Below, one piece after another: positions 8,330-16,112 of a stretch of 51,577 nucleotides of DNA (positions within the stretch are counted from its first letter, which is position 1; each line of letters opens with the position of its first letter). The DNA comes from an uncultured Burkholderiales bacterium (lineage in GTDB: Bacteria > Pseudomonadota > Gammaproteobacteria > Burkholderiales > Burkholderiaceae_C). The translations under genes were made by a program, and so were the position numbers. The DNA is taken from positions 1-51,577 of the forward strand of contig CAIZSE010000053.1 of assembly GCA_903935585.1 (NCBI GenBank), given 5' to 3'. The notes beneath the pieces were generated by a model, which was not told the origin of the DNA, did no database searches, and was given only the letters and a program-made list of their open reading frames with translations.

Positions 8330-9313
8330 ATGACAACTTTCAAACGCCGCCAGGTGGCCGCCCTGGCTCTGGCCAGTCTGGGCCTGTTGGCTGCAACGCA
8401 AGCATCGGCCCAAGAGTGGTCCCCGACCAAGCCTGTGCGCATCATCGTGCCCATTACGGGCAGCACCAACGATGTGCTGGCCCGGTTGATTGCGCCCAAA
8501 CTGCAAGAGGTCTTGGGCCAGCCCGTGGTGGTTGAAAACAAACCCGGTGCGGGGGGGAACATTGGTGCCGACATGGTGGCCAAGGCCGCACCCGATGGGC
8601 ACACTTTGCTGATTGGCTACAACGGCCCTTTGGCCATCAACGTGAGTCTGTTTGACAAGATGCCCTATGACCCGGTCAAGGATCTGGCCCCGATCACCCT
8701 GATGGTCAAGGCGCCGCAGTACCTGGTCGTCAATCCGGCATCGGGGATCACCAGCGTCAAGGATTTTGTGGAAAAAACCAAGGCCAATCCGGCCAAGTAC
8801 TCTTACGGTTCGGTGGCCTTGGGCAGTGCTTCGCACCTGACCATGGAAATGTTCAAGTCGGCGGCAGGGTTTCACATCACGCACATTCCTTACCGTGGCG
8901 CAGGCCCTGCGGTCAGTGATTTGATTGGCGGAAACATCCAGGCCGCTTTTTTTGTGCCGGGCAATGTGCAGCAATTTGCCAAAGAGGGCCGGCTCAAGCT
9001 TTTGGCCACATCGGGCCTCAAGCGTTTTGCCAGCACACCCGATATTCCCACCCTCAGCGAGTCGGGCTATCCCGACTTTGAAGCCACCTCATGGATCGGA
9101 TTTCTCACTGCGGGCGGCACACCTGCACCCATCATCGATCGCTACCACCGCGAGATCGTGAAAATCGTGCGCTCGCCCGAGATCACCAAGCGCTTGCTGG
9201 AAATGGAGTTTGAAATTGTGGCCACAACACCCAACCAGTTCCGGGACTGGATCGGCTCCGAAATCAAGCGCTGGGGCAAAGTGATCAAAGACACCGGCAC
9301 CAAGGCGGAATGA
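8330..9313 (+). CDS. Bug family tripartite tricarboxylate transporter substrate-binding protein
   Basis: A 327-residue periplasmic receptor. It has a signal peptide with basic start MTTFKRRQ, a hydrophobic core and ATQASAQEW at the cleavage site. Bug signature segments are KPVRIIVPITGSTNDVLARL, VVENKPGAGGNIGADM, APDGHTLLIGYNG and IPYRGAGPAVSDLIGG. The ATG follows GGAGACAAC at ideal spacing. It lies 40 bases after the Rieske gene and overlaps the SDR gene by four bases (ATGA), so the three are one operon. It probably captures the aromatic substrate of the oxygenase. It is clearly related to, but distinct from, the receptor at 328-1308. Confidence 0.95.
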   Translation: MTTFKRRQVAALALASLGLLAATQASAQEWSPTKPVRIIVPITGSTNDVLARLIAPKLQEVLGQPVVVENKPGAGGNIGADMVAKAAPDGHTLLIGYNGPLAINVSLFDKMPYDPVKDLAPITLMVKAPQYLVVNPASGITSVKDFVEKTKANPAKYSYGSVALGSASHLTMEMFKSAAGFHITHIPYRGAGPAVSDLIGGNIQAAFFVPGNVQQFAKEGRLKLLATSGLKRFASTPDIPTLSESGYPDFEATSWIGFLTAGGTPAPIIDRYHREIVKIVRSPEITKRLLEMEFEIVATTPNQFRDWIGSEIKRWGKVIKDTGTKAE

Positions 9314-10098
9314 GCGGTATGGGCCCATCGCGTCTGTCAGGCAAAGTGGCCTTGATCACCGGGGGAGGCTCTGGCATCGGTGCCGCCACGGCACACATTT
9401 TTTGCCAGGAGGGCGCCTCGGTGTTTTTAGTGGATGCCGATGCGCAGGGGCTTGAGCGAACACGCCAGTCGATTGTGCAAAACCTGCCCCATGCCCAGGT
9501 ACTTTGTACCCAGGCGGATGTCACGGACCGTGACTTGGCCCTGCAAGCGGTGTCCTATTGTGTCAAGGCGTTTGGTGGCCTGGACATCCTGGTCAACAAC
9601 GCCGCCATGCGCAACTATTCACCCGCGGCCGAGGCAACAGCTGCCGAATGGCACGCCATTGTGGGGGTCAACCTGGTGGGCATCACACACTATTGCCACG
9701 CGGCTTTGCCGCACCTGCGAAGCAAGGGGCAGGGCAGCATCGTGAATGTGTCGTCTTGCTATGCCGTCAAAGGCCGCAAAGGCATGGCTTTGTACGACGC
9801 CACCAAAGCCGCGCAATTGGCGCTGACCCGTTCATTGGCCTGTGAAGAAGCGGTGCATGGTGTGCGTGTCAATGCGGTGTGTCCCGGCTCAACCTTGACC
9901 GACTTTCATGTGGGTCGCGCCCAAAAAATCGGCAAAAGCGTTGAGCAACTCAAAACCGAGCGCAAAGACAGTTCCTTGCTGGGCCGCTGGGCGAGTCCTG
10001 AAGAAATCGCTTGGCCCATTTTGTGGATGGCTTCTTCAGAGGGCTCTTTCATCACCGGCAGCACCCTGGTGGTGGACGGCGGCTTGCACATCGTTTGA
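9310..10098 (+). CDS. SDR family NAD(P)-dependent oxidoreductase
   Basis: A 262-residue classical short-chain dehydrogenase/reductase. The Rossmann glycine motif is TGGGSGIG near residue 18, and the structural NNAA motif is in DILVNNAAMRN. The catalytic serine is in NVSSCYAVKG and the catalytic Y-x3-K is in YDATKAAQLAL. The VNAVCPGST and ITGSTLVVDGG segments are typical of the C-terminal half. An acidic residue after the second strand (FLVDAD) favours NAD over NADP. It is translationally coupled to the upstream Bug gene by an ATGA overlap. In this operon it may oxidise the diol or alcohol made by the Rieske enzyme, but this is inference from context. Confidence 0.94.
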   Translation: MSGMGPSRLSGKVALITGGGSGIGAATAHIFCQEGASVFLVDADAQGLERTRQSIVQNLPHAQVLCTQADVTDRDLALQAVSYCVKAFGGLDILVNNAAMRNYSPAAEATAAEWHAIVGVNLVGITHYCHAALPHLRSKGQGSIVNVSSCYAVKGRKGMALYDATKAAQLALTRSLACEEAVHGVRVNAVCPGSTLTDFHVGRAQKIGKSVEQLKTERKDSSLLGRWASPEEIAWPILWMASSEGSFITGSTLVVDGGLHIV

Positions 10099-10165
10099 AT
10101 CACACCGCAGGCATGCAGGCTTGGCGCGCGCTTTGGCTGCGCGTCGGGTGCACAGTCGAAACCGA

Positions 10166-10738
10166 TCAGGGTTCGATCTGGATCAGAATTTCATTTCTGC
10201 GGTTCCAGGGCAGCGTGAACGGATCGTCGTACCGCGCGACCTGCACTTGGGGGCTGAGTTTCAATTTTTTGGCCAACGCCCAAGAACGCAGCTGATCGGT
10301 TTGCGCCTGAATGGTCGCCTGCGTTGTCCAGCCACTGAAGCGCACGGCAACCACCTCGTGCTCTGGGACCTTGCGCAACTGAATTTGCGGGCTCAAGGGT
10401 TGCGGCAAGGACTGCAGGCTTTCTGCAGACGGCATCACGAAATGCACACGCCAGCCTTGCTCGACAGGCGCCACGGTCACTGGGGCGGTCATGGCAATTT
10501 TTCGTTGTTCACCCACTTCGGCTTGTAGGTTGTTGCCAAAAATATAAGAGGCTATGCGCCTGAAACCGCTGCGACTGGCCGCATCAAAGTCGCCATCCAA
10601 TTGCGTCTCTGCCACAACAAAAGCCGAGTAGAGCCGGCGCTCAAATGGCGGGGCTGAGTCGATCACCGTGTAACGGGGTTCTTCAATGGCCATTGCGGCC
10701 TCACAGATAAAAACAAGCAGTGAAAGTATCCATCGCAT
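10166..10738 (-). CDS. SOUL family haem-binding protein
   Basis: A 190-residue protein with a short signal peptide (MRWILSLLVFICEAAMA). The SOUL/HBP fold motifs follow: EEPRYTVIDSAPPFERRLYS, FRRIASYIFGNN, KIAMTAPVTV, VHFVMPS and VAVRFSGWTTQ. SOUL proteins bind haem or other tetrapyrroles. Some bacterial members sit near photosynthesis or tetrapyrrole genes, though their role is not settled. The predicted location is periplasmic. It is convergent with the SDR gene and divergent from the first BLUF gene. Its place at the PGC edge suggests tetrapyrrole handling, but nothing in the sequence proves it. Confidence 0.92.
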   Translation of the reverse strand: MRWILSLLVFICEAAMAIEEPRYTVIDSAPPFERRLYSAFVVAETQLDGDFDAASRSGFRRIASYIFGNNLQAEVGEQRKIAMTAPVTVAPVEQGWRVHFVMPSAESLQSLPQPLSPQIQLRKVPEHEVVAVRFSGWTTQATIQAQTDQLRSWALAKKLKLSPQVQVARYDDPFTLPWNRRNEILIQIEP

Positions 10739-10931
10739 CTTCGCATCCTGTTGGTGGTCAAGAAAGTGTCATCCAGCACTCCGGCATTGGTCAATGCAGC
10801 TTTGATTTGGAGGCAAGCCCAGGTCATGCCTTTGGGTTTGCGTGTAGGATAAACCCACTGCTTGTTACCCACCCTGAAAGTCCGGGTTTCCCACGTCTGA
10901 AGTCCGGTTTTTCCATCCAGCAGCATCCCTG

Positions 10932-11405
10932 ATGAACACCCAAACCATGCAAAATGATGAAGGCTATCTTGGCCACTCCGGCCCTTCACTTCATAACCTT
11001 GTTTACTGCAGCCGCGCAGCCCCTGGGATGGATGCGGCAGCGATCGCCAAGATCATTGCGACAGCCAAGCACCACAACCCCAGGTTTGGTATCACCGGAT
11101 TGTTGGTATTTGGCAGCGGGATCTTTTTCCAATGGCTGGAGGGGCCACGCGACAACATCACCAGCCTGATGCAGATCATCACCGCGGACCCCCGTCATTC
11201 AAGTGTCGTTCTGATCAGTGAAGAAAATGAAGTGCGCGACAGGTTGTTCCCTGATTGGGACATGGAGTTGGTGGAGGCCGCCGATATCCGGGATGTTTTG
11301 GCAGATGCCATGCAAGAAGCGACCGATGCAAAACAAAAGCAAGTCCTGGCCCAATTGCTCGATGAACTCAAGGCCGGGTCTCTGGGGGAGTTGGGCGCTG
11401 CTTGA
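10932..11405 (+). CDS. BLUF domain blue-light photoreceptor, stand-alone (first copy)
   Basis: A 157-residue protein that is almost entirely a BLUF (flavin-binding blue-light sensor) domain with a short helical C-terminus. Key residues are present. The flavin-contacting tyrosine is Y25 (LVYCSRA), the asparagine is N49 (HNPRFGITGLL) and the switching glutamine is Q67 (FFQWLEGPR). The conserved W/M pair is in FPDWDMELV. No output domain is attached, so it presumably signals by protein contact. In Rhodobacter AppA the BLUF domain controls PpsR. The start lacks a strong ribosome binding site; ATGs at 10947 and 10953 are alternatives. It lies between the SOUL and MerR genes, outside the superoperon that carries the second BLUF gene. 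Confidence 0.95.
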   Translation: MNTQTMQNDEGYLGHSGPSLHNLVYCSRAAPGMDAAAIAKIIATAKHHNPRFGITGLLVFGSGIFFQWLEGPRDNITSLMQIITADPRHSSVVLISEENEVRDRLFPDWDMELVEAADIRDVLADAMQEATDAKQKQVLAQLLDELKAGSLGELGAA

Positions 11406-11529
11406 GTGTTGGGGCGGACGAAACACGGCGCAGAAGCCACTTTCTGTGTAACTTCCAGACAAAGATGCTGGACGTCATCGGGTGAGTTGAAGTAAGCTAC
11501 AAGGTTTTCAACGCAACTCGTTGTCGCTC

Positions 11530-11976
11530 ATGGACAGTCCCCTTCCTTCGATACCAGCCAAACGCTATTTCACGATCGGTGAAGTGGGCGAGTTGTGCGG
11601 TGTCAAGCCGCATGTTCTGCGCTATTGGGAGCAGGAATTCACTCAGCTGCGACCCGTCAAACGCCGTGGTAACCGCAGGTATTACCAGCACCACGAAGTT
11701 CTGATGATTCGGCGCATTCGTGACCTGCTGTATGACCAGGGCTTCACCATCAGCGGTGCGCGCAACAGATTGCAAGAGTTGGTGCATGGCGACAGGTCGC
11801 CAGGTCGAGGCCTGAACGAAGCATCCGGTCTGGATGGCGAATCAACGGCATTCAACGAACATGCTGGCGAGTTTTCGGTTTTCGCCTTGGCCGATGTCGA
11901 CTTTTCCAGCGACAACAGCCATGACACTTCGCTTCAAAAAGAGTTGGTCGCCATCAGAGCTTTGCTCACCCTTTGA
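11530..11976 (+). CDS. MerR family transcriptional regulator
   Basis: A 148-residue protein with a MerR-type winged helix at residues ~13-80: RYFTIGEVGELCGVKPHVLR, YWEQEFTQLRPVKRRGNRRY and YQHHEVLMIRRIRDLLYDQG. The C-terminal ~65 residues are low in motifs and show no cysteine cluster, so metal sensing is unlikely. In many Burkholderiales a MerR-like gene of this kind lies after ihfA and before tRNA-Pro. Here tRNA-Pro follows, but a BLUF gene stands upstream instead of ihfA. The ATG at 11530 is chosen; an upstream TTG would add three residues. Its target is unknown. Inverted segments GAGTTGAA ... TTCAACGCAACTC upstream of the start may be a control site. Confidence 0.9.
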   Translation: MDSPLPSIPAKRYFTIGEVGELCGVKPHVLRYWEQEFTQLRPVKRRGNRRYYQHHEVLMIRRIRDLLYDQGFTISGARNRLQELVHGDRSPGRGLNEASGLDGESTAFNEHAGEFSVFALADVDFSSDNSHDTSLQKELVAIRALLTL

Positions 11977-11999
11977 GCGCCACTTTATCCGGGTATAAT
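11972..11999 (+). promoter_or_regulatory. Predicted promoter of tRNA-Pro
   Basis: A perfect TATAAT -10 (11994-11999) stands 11 bases before the tRNA 5' end. A TTTGAG -35-like element (11972-11977), spaced by 16 bases, overlaps the merR stop codon. Confidence 0.6.
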
Positions 12000-12010
12000 T
12001 TGCAGCTTGT

Positions 12011-12087
12011 CGGCGTGTAGCGCAGCCTGGTAGCGCACTTGCATGGGGTGCAAGGGGTCGCGAGTTCGAATCCCGCCACGCCGACCA
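12011..12087 (+). tRNA. tRNA-Pro (anticodon GGG)
   Basis: A complete 77-base tRNA. The acceptor stem CGGCGTG pairs with CACGCCG. The D arm is GCGC/GCGC with AGCCTGGTA in the loop. The anticodon stem CTTGC/GCAAG encloses ATGGGGT, giving anticodon GGG. The T loop is GTTCGAATC and CCA is encoded. It reads CCC, and by wobble CCU, proline codons. It marks the left boundary of the photosynthesis cluster and is followed by a strong terminator. Confidence 0.97.
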
Positions 12088-12108
12088 TTTATTCCAAACA
12101 AAATCAAC

Positions 12109-12143
12109 GGGTTACAGCTTGACGGCTGTAACCCTTTTTTTTT
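12109..12143 (+). terminator. Rho-independent terminator after tRNA-Pro
   Basis: A perfect ten-base-pair stem GGGTTACAGC / GCTGTAACCC with loop TTGACG is followed by nine T. On the opposite strand the same hairpin lies about 65 bases past the last gene of the minus-strand superoperon, but there it lacks a T run. Confidence 0.92.
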
Positions 12144-12207
12144 GACGGATTCAAATCAAGTTTTGCAAATGGTGTCACTTGGACTTCATTTTCTCAGAGT
12201 CGCAAAA

Positions 12208-12651
12208 CTATTCATCCGTCAAGTTGATGGGCTGCCCCGTCTCCAGCAGATCCATCAACAGCTGCATGACCTGCGTGCCTGAGGCAGAGTAGGGGTCGTA
12301 TTCGGGGTGCTGGAGCCTGATCATGGGGTCGTCTACCGATAGGTTGACGAGGGCCATGGACCATTTTCCGAATTGGCGTGCCTGGATTTCTTCGTACTGC
12401 AGCAGTTCGACATCTTTGTGGCGCGGGTCTGCCGCAATGCGGCGAAAGAGCGCGTTGACGCGGCTGCGCTCACCTTCGAGCACCTGAATGAAAAATCCCT
12501 GGCCCTGGCACAACACACCCGAAATGCCTTGTGCATTGTTGTGCCCCTGGGCTTTCTCCAGGATGGAGCGGGTGACTGTGGTGGTTTGCGGGCCCGCCGA
12601 GCGACTGACATAAAGCAGCCGCACCGTCATGCCGAGGCTTGCTGGCTTCAT
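12208..12651 (-). CDS. BLUF domain blue-light photoreceptor, coupled to crtB (second copy)
   Basis: A 147-residue stand-alone BLUF protein. The flavin-site residues are Y14 (RLLYVSRSAG), N38 (HNNAQGISGVL) and Q56 (FFIQVLEGE). The W/M pair is in FGKWSMALVNL. Its C-terminal ~45 residues are helical with no output motif. It differs strongly from the BLUF protein at 10932, so it is not a recent duplicate. Its ATG overlaps the crtB stop codon (ATGA), which makes it the last gene of the bchF-to-crtB superoperon and ties its synthesis to pigment genes. By analogy with AppA it may signal light to PpsR or an AerR protein. The partner is unknown. Confidence 0.95.
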   Translation of the reverse strand: MKPASLGMTVRLLYVSRSAGPQTTTVTRSILEKAQGHNNAQGISGVLCQGQGFFIQVLEGERSRVNALFRRIAADPRHKDVELLQYEEIQARQFGKWSMALVNLSVDDPMIRLQHPEYDPYSASGTQVMQLLMDLLETGQPINLTDE

Positions 12652-13772
12652 GACGCTTGCCGCAGCGCGTTGCGGTCGAGGCGTTCGTTTTCGCGGCGTT
12701 CAAACAAATTGAGCATCCAGGCCACACGCTGGGGCATGGCACGATTTGGAAAATACGCCTTGTTGCCGGTTTGTTGTGTCGCCGCCTGGCAGCCTTCCAC
12801 CAGGCCCACAATCGCCGCCAGTGGGGGTGGGCTGTGGTCAGACACGCGGATCCAGTGCACCTGTGTCCAGGCGCTGGCCAGCAGCATGAGCTTGCGTGTG
12901 GTGCTCACCACGGTGCGCTTGTTGACCGAGTCCAGGCCTTCCCGCCGCAGTTGGTAGCCGATGTCGGCGTAGATCATGCTGGCGGCGCAAATGGCGGCGC
13001 GGCAATCGGGTGGCAAGGCTGCAATGCCCGAATGCGCTTGTTTGTAAAGGCGGTCTGCTTCTTCCAGCAGGCGGCTGACCACTTGCGCGATGGCGGGGGT
13101 GAATGTGGGCTTGGCAAGCCAGGCGTCTGGCTGCACACCGGCTTCGATCATCCAGCGCCGTGGCAGATAGAGCCGGCCTATGCTGGCATCGTGCCCCACG
13201 TCGCGGGCTATGTTGGTCAGTTGCATGGCCACGCCCAACTCGCAGGCGCGGGACAAGGTGTCCATGCTTTGTGGCCCCATGATCCAGCTCATCATGGCCC
13301 CCACACTGCCCGCCACGCGCGCGCCATAGGCGTGCAGGTCTTCGATGCTGTCGTAAGTCCGGCCAGCGGCATCCCAGGCAAAGCCTTCGATGAGCGCATC
13401 CAGCAAATGGCGTGGCAATTTGTACTGCTGCACGACCAGGCTCAGGGCATGGTCTTCCACATGGTCGTGGGGTGTGCCGGCATAGATGGCGTCCAGGCGC
13501 ACTTGCAACACTTCCAGGGGTGTGTCGCCAGGCTGGGCTTCGTCCACCAGGTCATCGGCCACCCGACAAAAAGCATAGAGCGCGATGGCCGCGGTGCGCA
13601 CACGGGGTGGCAGCAGTCGGCTGGCTGCAAAAAATGTCTTGGAGCCGCCTTGCATCATGGCCACGCAGGCCTGCAGGTCTTGCGAGTCGAAGTTCAACTC
13701 TTGCGTGACCACGGGCGCTGCGGGCAGGTCGGGGACCGCACGGATCGAGGGTTTGCGTTCAGACTGTGACAT
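12648..13772 (-). CDS. crtB: 15-cis-phytoene synthase CrtB
   Basis: A 374-residue prenyl-condensing enzyme that joins two geranylgeranyl diphosphates to phytoene. The two aspartate motifs are present, in YAFCRVADDLVDEAQPGD and in NIARDVGHD. Other family segments are SKTFFAASRLLPPRVR and GRLYLPRRWM. The N-terminus carries about 25 extra residues before the catalytic fold. I start it at the ATG at 13772, which overlaps the crtI end by 14 bases. The end overlaps the BLUF gene by four bases. It is the penultimate gene of the superoperon and works with CrtI just upstream. No crtE for its substrate is in the window. Confidence 0.96.
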   Translation of the reverse strand: MSQSERKPSIRAVPDLPAAPVVTQELNFDSQDLQACVAMMQGGSKTFFAASRLLPPRVRTAAIALYAFCRVADDLVDEAQPGDTPLEVLQVRLDAIYAGTPHDHVEDHALSLVVQQYKLPRHLLDALIEGFAWDAAGRTYDSIEDLHAYGARVAGSVGAMMSWIMGPQSMDTLSRACELGVAMQLTNIARDVGHDASIGRLYLPRRWMIEAGVQPDAWLAKPTFTPAIAQVVSRLLEEADRLYKQAHSGIAALPPDCRAAICAASMIYADIGYQLRREGLDSVNKRTVVSTTRKLMLLASAWTQVHWIRVSDHSPPPLAAIVGLVEGCQAATQQTGNKAYFPNRAMPQRVAWMLNLFERRENERLDRNALRQAS

Positions 13773-15318
13773 GGGGGACCACCGTTTCCAATGCTTTGGC
13801 AGACATGAGGACACCGGGAACGCCTGCCCCCGGATGGGTGCTGGCGCCGACCACGTACAAACCGGGCACATCTTCGCTTCGGTTGTGCGGGCGGAACCAG
13901 GCGCTTTGCAGCAGCAAGGGCTCCAGGCCAAAGCCTGCGCCTTTGTAAGACCAGAGTCGGTCATGAAAATCTTGCGGCGTGGTGACCTTGGAGGTCACGA
14001 TGCTTTCGCGCAGACCTGGCAGCACGCTGGCTTCCAGGCTTTCGGCAATCGCTGCACGGTAGGTTTCGGCGTGTGCGGCCCAGTCGGTGCCACTGTCCAG
14101 GTGCGGCACCGGCGAGAGCACATAAAAAGTGTCGCAGCCTTCAGGGGCCAAAGACGGGTCGGTGGCGGTGGGGCGGTGCAGGTACAGGCTGAAGTCGTCG
14201 GCCAGTTTGTGGCGCTTGAAGATGTCTTGCAACAGGCCCTTGTAGCGGGGCCCCAGCACCATCATGTGGTGCGGCACATCCTTGTACTGGCGTGAGGTGC
14301 CGAAGTACCAGACGAACAGGCCCATGGAGTAATGGCCATTTTCGATTTTGCGGTCGGTCCAGACCCGGCGGTGCTCGGGGGCCACCAGGTTTTTGTAGGT
14401 CCAGGCGGTGTCGGCGTTGCTGACCACGATGTCAGCAGCGATGAACTCGCCGGTGTCGAGTTCGACGCCGCAAGCCTTGCCGTTTTCAATGCGGATTTGG
14501 GTCACGGGCGCGTTGCAGCGAACGGGCACGCCACGCTCTTGCAGCAAGCCCACCAGACCACGCACGATGGCGCCGGTTCCCCCCATGGCCGAGTGCACAC
14601 CCCAAGTGCGTTCCAGCGAATTGATGAGGGCGTAGGCGCAGGTCACAGCAAACGGGTTGCCACCAATCAGCAGGGGGTGAAAGCTCATCACGATGCGCAG
14701 CTTTTCATTGCGGATGTGCTTGGCCACCAGGCTGTAAAGGCTGCGCCAGGCCCCCATGCGCATGAAGTCCGGAATGGCCGCCAGCAAGTCGGTGATTTTG
14801 TCGAAGGCCATGTCGCCCATGCCTTCAAAGCCAAGCGTCTTGCAGCGTTCGGCATCTTGCAAAAAGCGCTCATAGCCTGGCAGGTCGGACGGCTCGAATC
14901 GGGCCACTTCTGCGCGCATGTGTTCGGCATCGCCGTTGTAGTCAAACCAGGTGCCATCGGAAAAACGCACGCGGTAAAAAGGGTCCATCGCCACCAGCGT
15001 CACGTCATCGGCAAAGCGCTTGCCGCACAGCGTCCACAGCTCTTCCAGCAAAAAAGGTGCGGTGATGATGGTCGGACCTGCATCGAATGTGAAACCGTCT
15101 TGCAGATGCACATAAGCACGCCCGCCTGGCGCATCCAGCTTCTCAAGCACTTTGACCTGATAGCCCTTGACGCTCAGGCGAATGGCCGCAGCCAGCCCGC
15201 CAAAACCGCTGCCGATGACGACGGCCACAGGGCGGGTGTCGTCTGCCGTGCCGGTGGTCAGCGGGGAGCGCTGTTTCAGGCCCGGTGTGCCAAAACCTTC
15301 GGTGCGGTATGCGTTCAT
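13759..15318 (-). CDS. crtI: Phytoene desaturase CrtI
   Basis: A 519-residue FAD-dependent desaturase that converts phytoene to neurosporene or lycopene at the membrane. The N-terminal dinucleotide-binding motif is VAVVIGSGFGGLAAAIRLS. Signature segments are DAPGGRAYVHLQDGFTFDAG and, near the end, GLYVVGASTHPGAGVPGVLM, the carotenoid-desaturase C-terminal motif. The start is set at the ATG at 15318 (MNAYRTEGFG), which leaves eight bases after puhE. The product cannot be told from sequence alone: three-step and four-step desaturases look alike. No crtC, crtD, crtA or crtF is in the window, so the final carotenoid is unknown. Confidence 0.97.
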   Translation of the reverse strand: MNAYRTEGFGTPGLKQRSPLTTGTADDTRPVAVVIGSGFGGLAAAIRLSVKGYQVKVLEKLDAPGGRAYVHLQDGFTFDAGPTIITAPFLLEELWTLCGKRFADDVTLVAMDPFYRVRFSDGTWFDYNGDAEHMRAEVARFEPSDLPGYERFLQDAERCKTLGFEGMGDMAFDKITDLLAAIPDFMRMGAWRSLYSLVAKHIRNEKLRIVMSFHPLLIGGNPFAVTCAYALINSLERTWGVHSAMGGTGAIVRGLVGLLQERGVPVRCNAPVTQIRIENGKACGVELDTGEFIAADIVVSNADTAWTYKNLVAPEHRRVWTDRKIENGHYSMGLFVWYFGTSRQYKDVPHHMMVLGPRYKGLLQDIFKRHKLADDFSLYLHRPTATDPSLAPEGCDTFYVLSPVPHLDSGTDWAAHAETYRAAIAESLEASVLPGLRESIVTSKVTTPQDFHDRLWSYKGAGFGLEPLLLQSAWFRPHNRSEDVPGLYVVGASTHPGAGVPGVLMSAKALETVVPHVTV

Positions 15319-15326
15319 GGGGGCCT

Positions 15327-16112
15327 TCAGGGGGGGGTGGTCAAAGCCGGCTTGGCTGGGGTCTGGCGCATGGCCCAACCCCACAGCCGCTCCAGTGGCC
15401 AGGGAAAAACCATGATGATGTGTTCAACAATCGCCAGCCCCAGCAGGGTGGCCAGCATGACCCAGCCGGTGGTGATGGCCACAGCGCCCTGTTGGGCCAG
15501 CCACACCAGCCAGAACCAGGTGCCCATGGCCACGCCCATGGACAGCACAAACCACAGCGTCATGTCGCGCGTGCGGAAATAGCTGGCCAGATAACTCAGG
15601 TGAGCCGGCAGGTATTGCGCACCGTTTTGCGGCACGCCAAAAAACAAATTCAATTTGGCCGACAGGCGCATGAACCACAGCAGCGCATAGGTGCAAATGG
15701 CCACATGGCTGGACTGGCCTTCTTGCATCCACCACAGCAGGGCCAAGTTGGCCAGCAAGGCCAGCTCGTGGTAGAGCATGACCTGCACCGATTGAACAAA
15801 GCGATCCCAGCCATGCGCACCGGGCGTGAGCGGGGTTTTGCGCGGGCCGGTGATCCAGCCTGTCAAAAAAGCCAGTTCGTGCCAGCCCCACATCACGATC
15901 ACGCTGCCAAAGGCCAGGTAGGCGTTGAACACGCTGACTTCGCGCATGCTGTGGGCTACGCCCACAAAACTCAGGGCCAGCAACACGGTCCAGCCGGCCA
16001 TGCTGAAGCGAAAGCTGCGCGCAGGCAACCGGTCGAGCCACAAGATCACACCCGTGCCTAACCACCAGCACAGCGCCGTGAACACGCAGGCCCAAATGAC
16101 TTCAGTCACCAT
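15327..16112 (-). CDS. puhE: Photosynthetic complex assembly protein PuhE (DUF3623)
   Basis: A 261-residue integral membrane protein with about seven hydrophobic spans, starting [20 protein letters not shown]. Family segments include [47 protein letters not shown] and a C-terminal [18 protein letters not shown]. PuhE affects reaction centre and bacteriochlorophyll levels in Rhodobacter; its biochemical role is not defined. The ATG overlaps the acsF stop by seven bases, and crtI follows after eight. The puhE position between acsF and crtI is separate from puhABC, as I would expect in betaproteobacterial clusters. Confidence 0.95.
   Translation of the reverse strand: MVTEVIWACVFTALCWWLGTGVILWLDRLPARSFRFSMAGWTVLLALSFVGVAHSMREVSVFNAYLAFGSVIVMWGWHELAFLTGWITGPRKTPLTPGAHGWDRFVQSVQVMLYHELALLANLALLWWMQEGQSSHVAICTYALLWFMRLSAKLNLFFGVPQNGAQYLPAHLSYLASYFRTRDMTLWFVLSMGVAMGTWFWLVWLAQQGAVAITTGWVMLATLLGLAIVEHIIMVFPWPLERLWGWAMRQTPAKPALTTPP

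Noticed and set aside
10833..10857. Inverted repeat TGGGTTT-N11-AAACCCA in the SOUL/BLUF divergent region as an operator
   Set aside because: Seven-base arms with an 11-base loop can occur by chance and no promoter could be aligned with it.
10663..10989. A 108-codon minus-strand reading frame across the SOUL start and BLUF start
   Set aside because: It overlaps two well-supported genes, has no recognisable domain and no ribosome binding site. The overlap is explained by chance.
12143..12214. TTGACGGAT ... ATCCGTCAA inverted pair near the end of the BLUF gene
   Set aside because: The arms are about 50 bases apart and one lies in coding sequence; probably chance.
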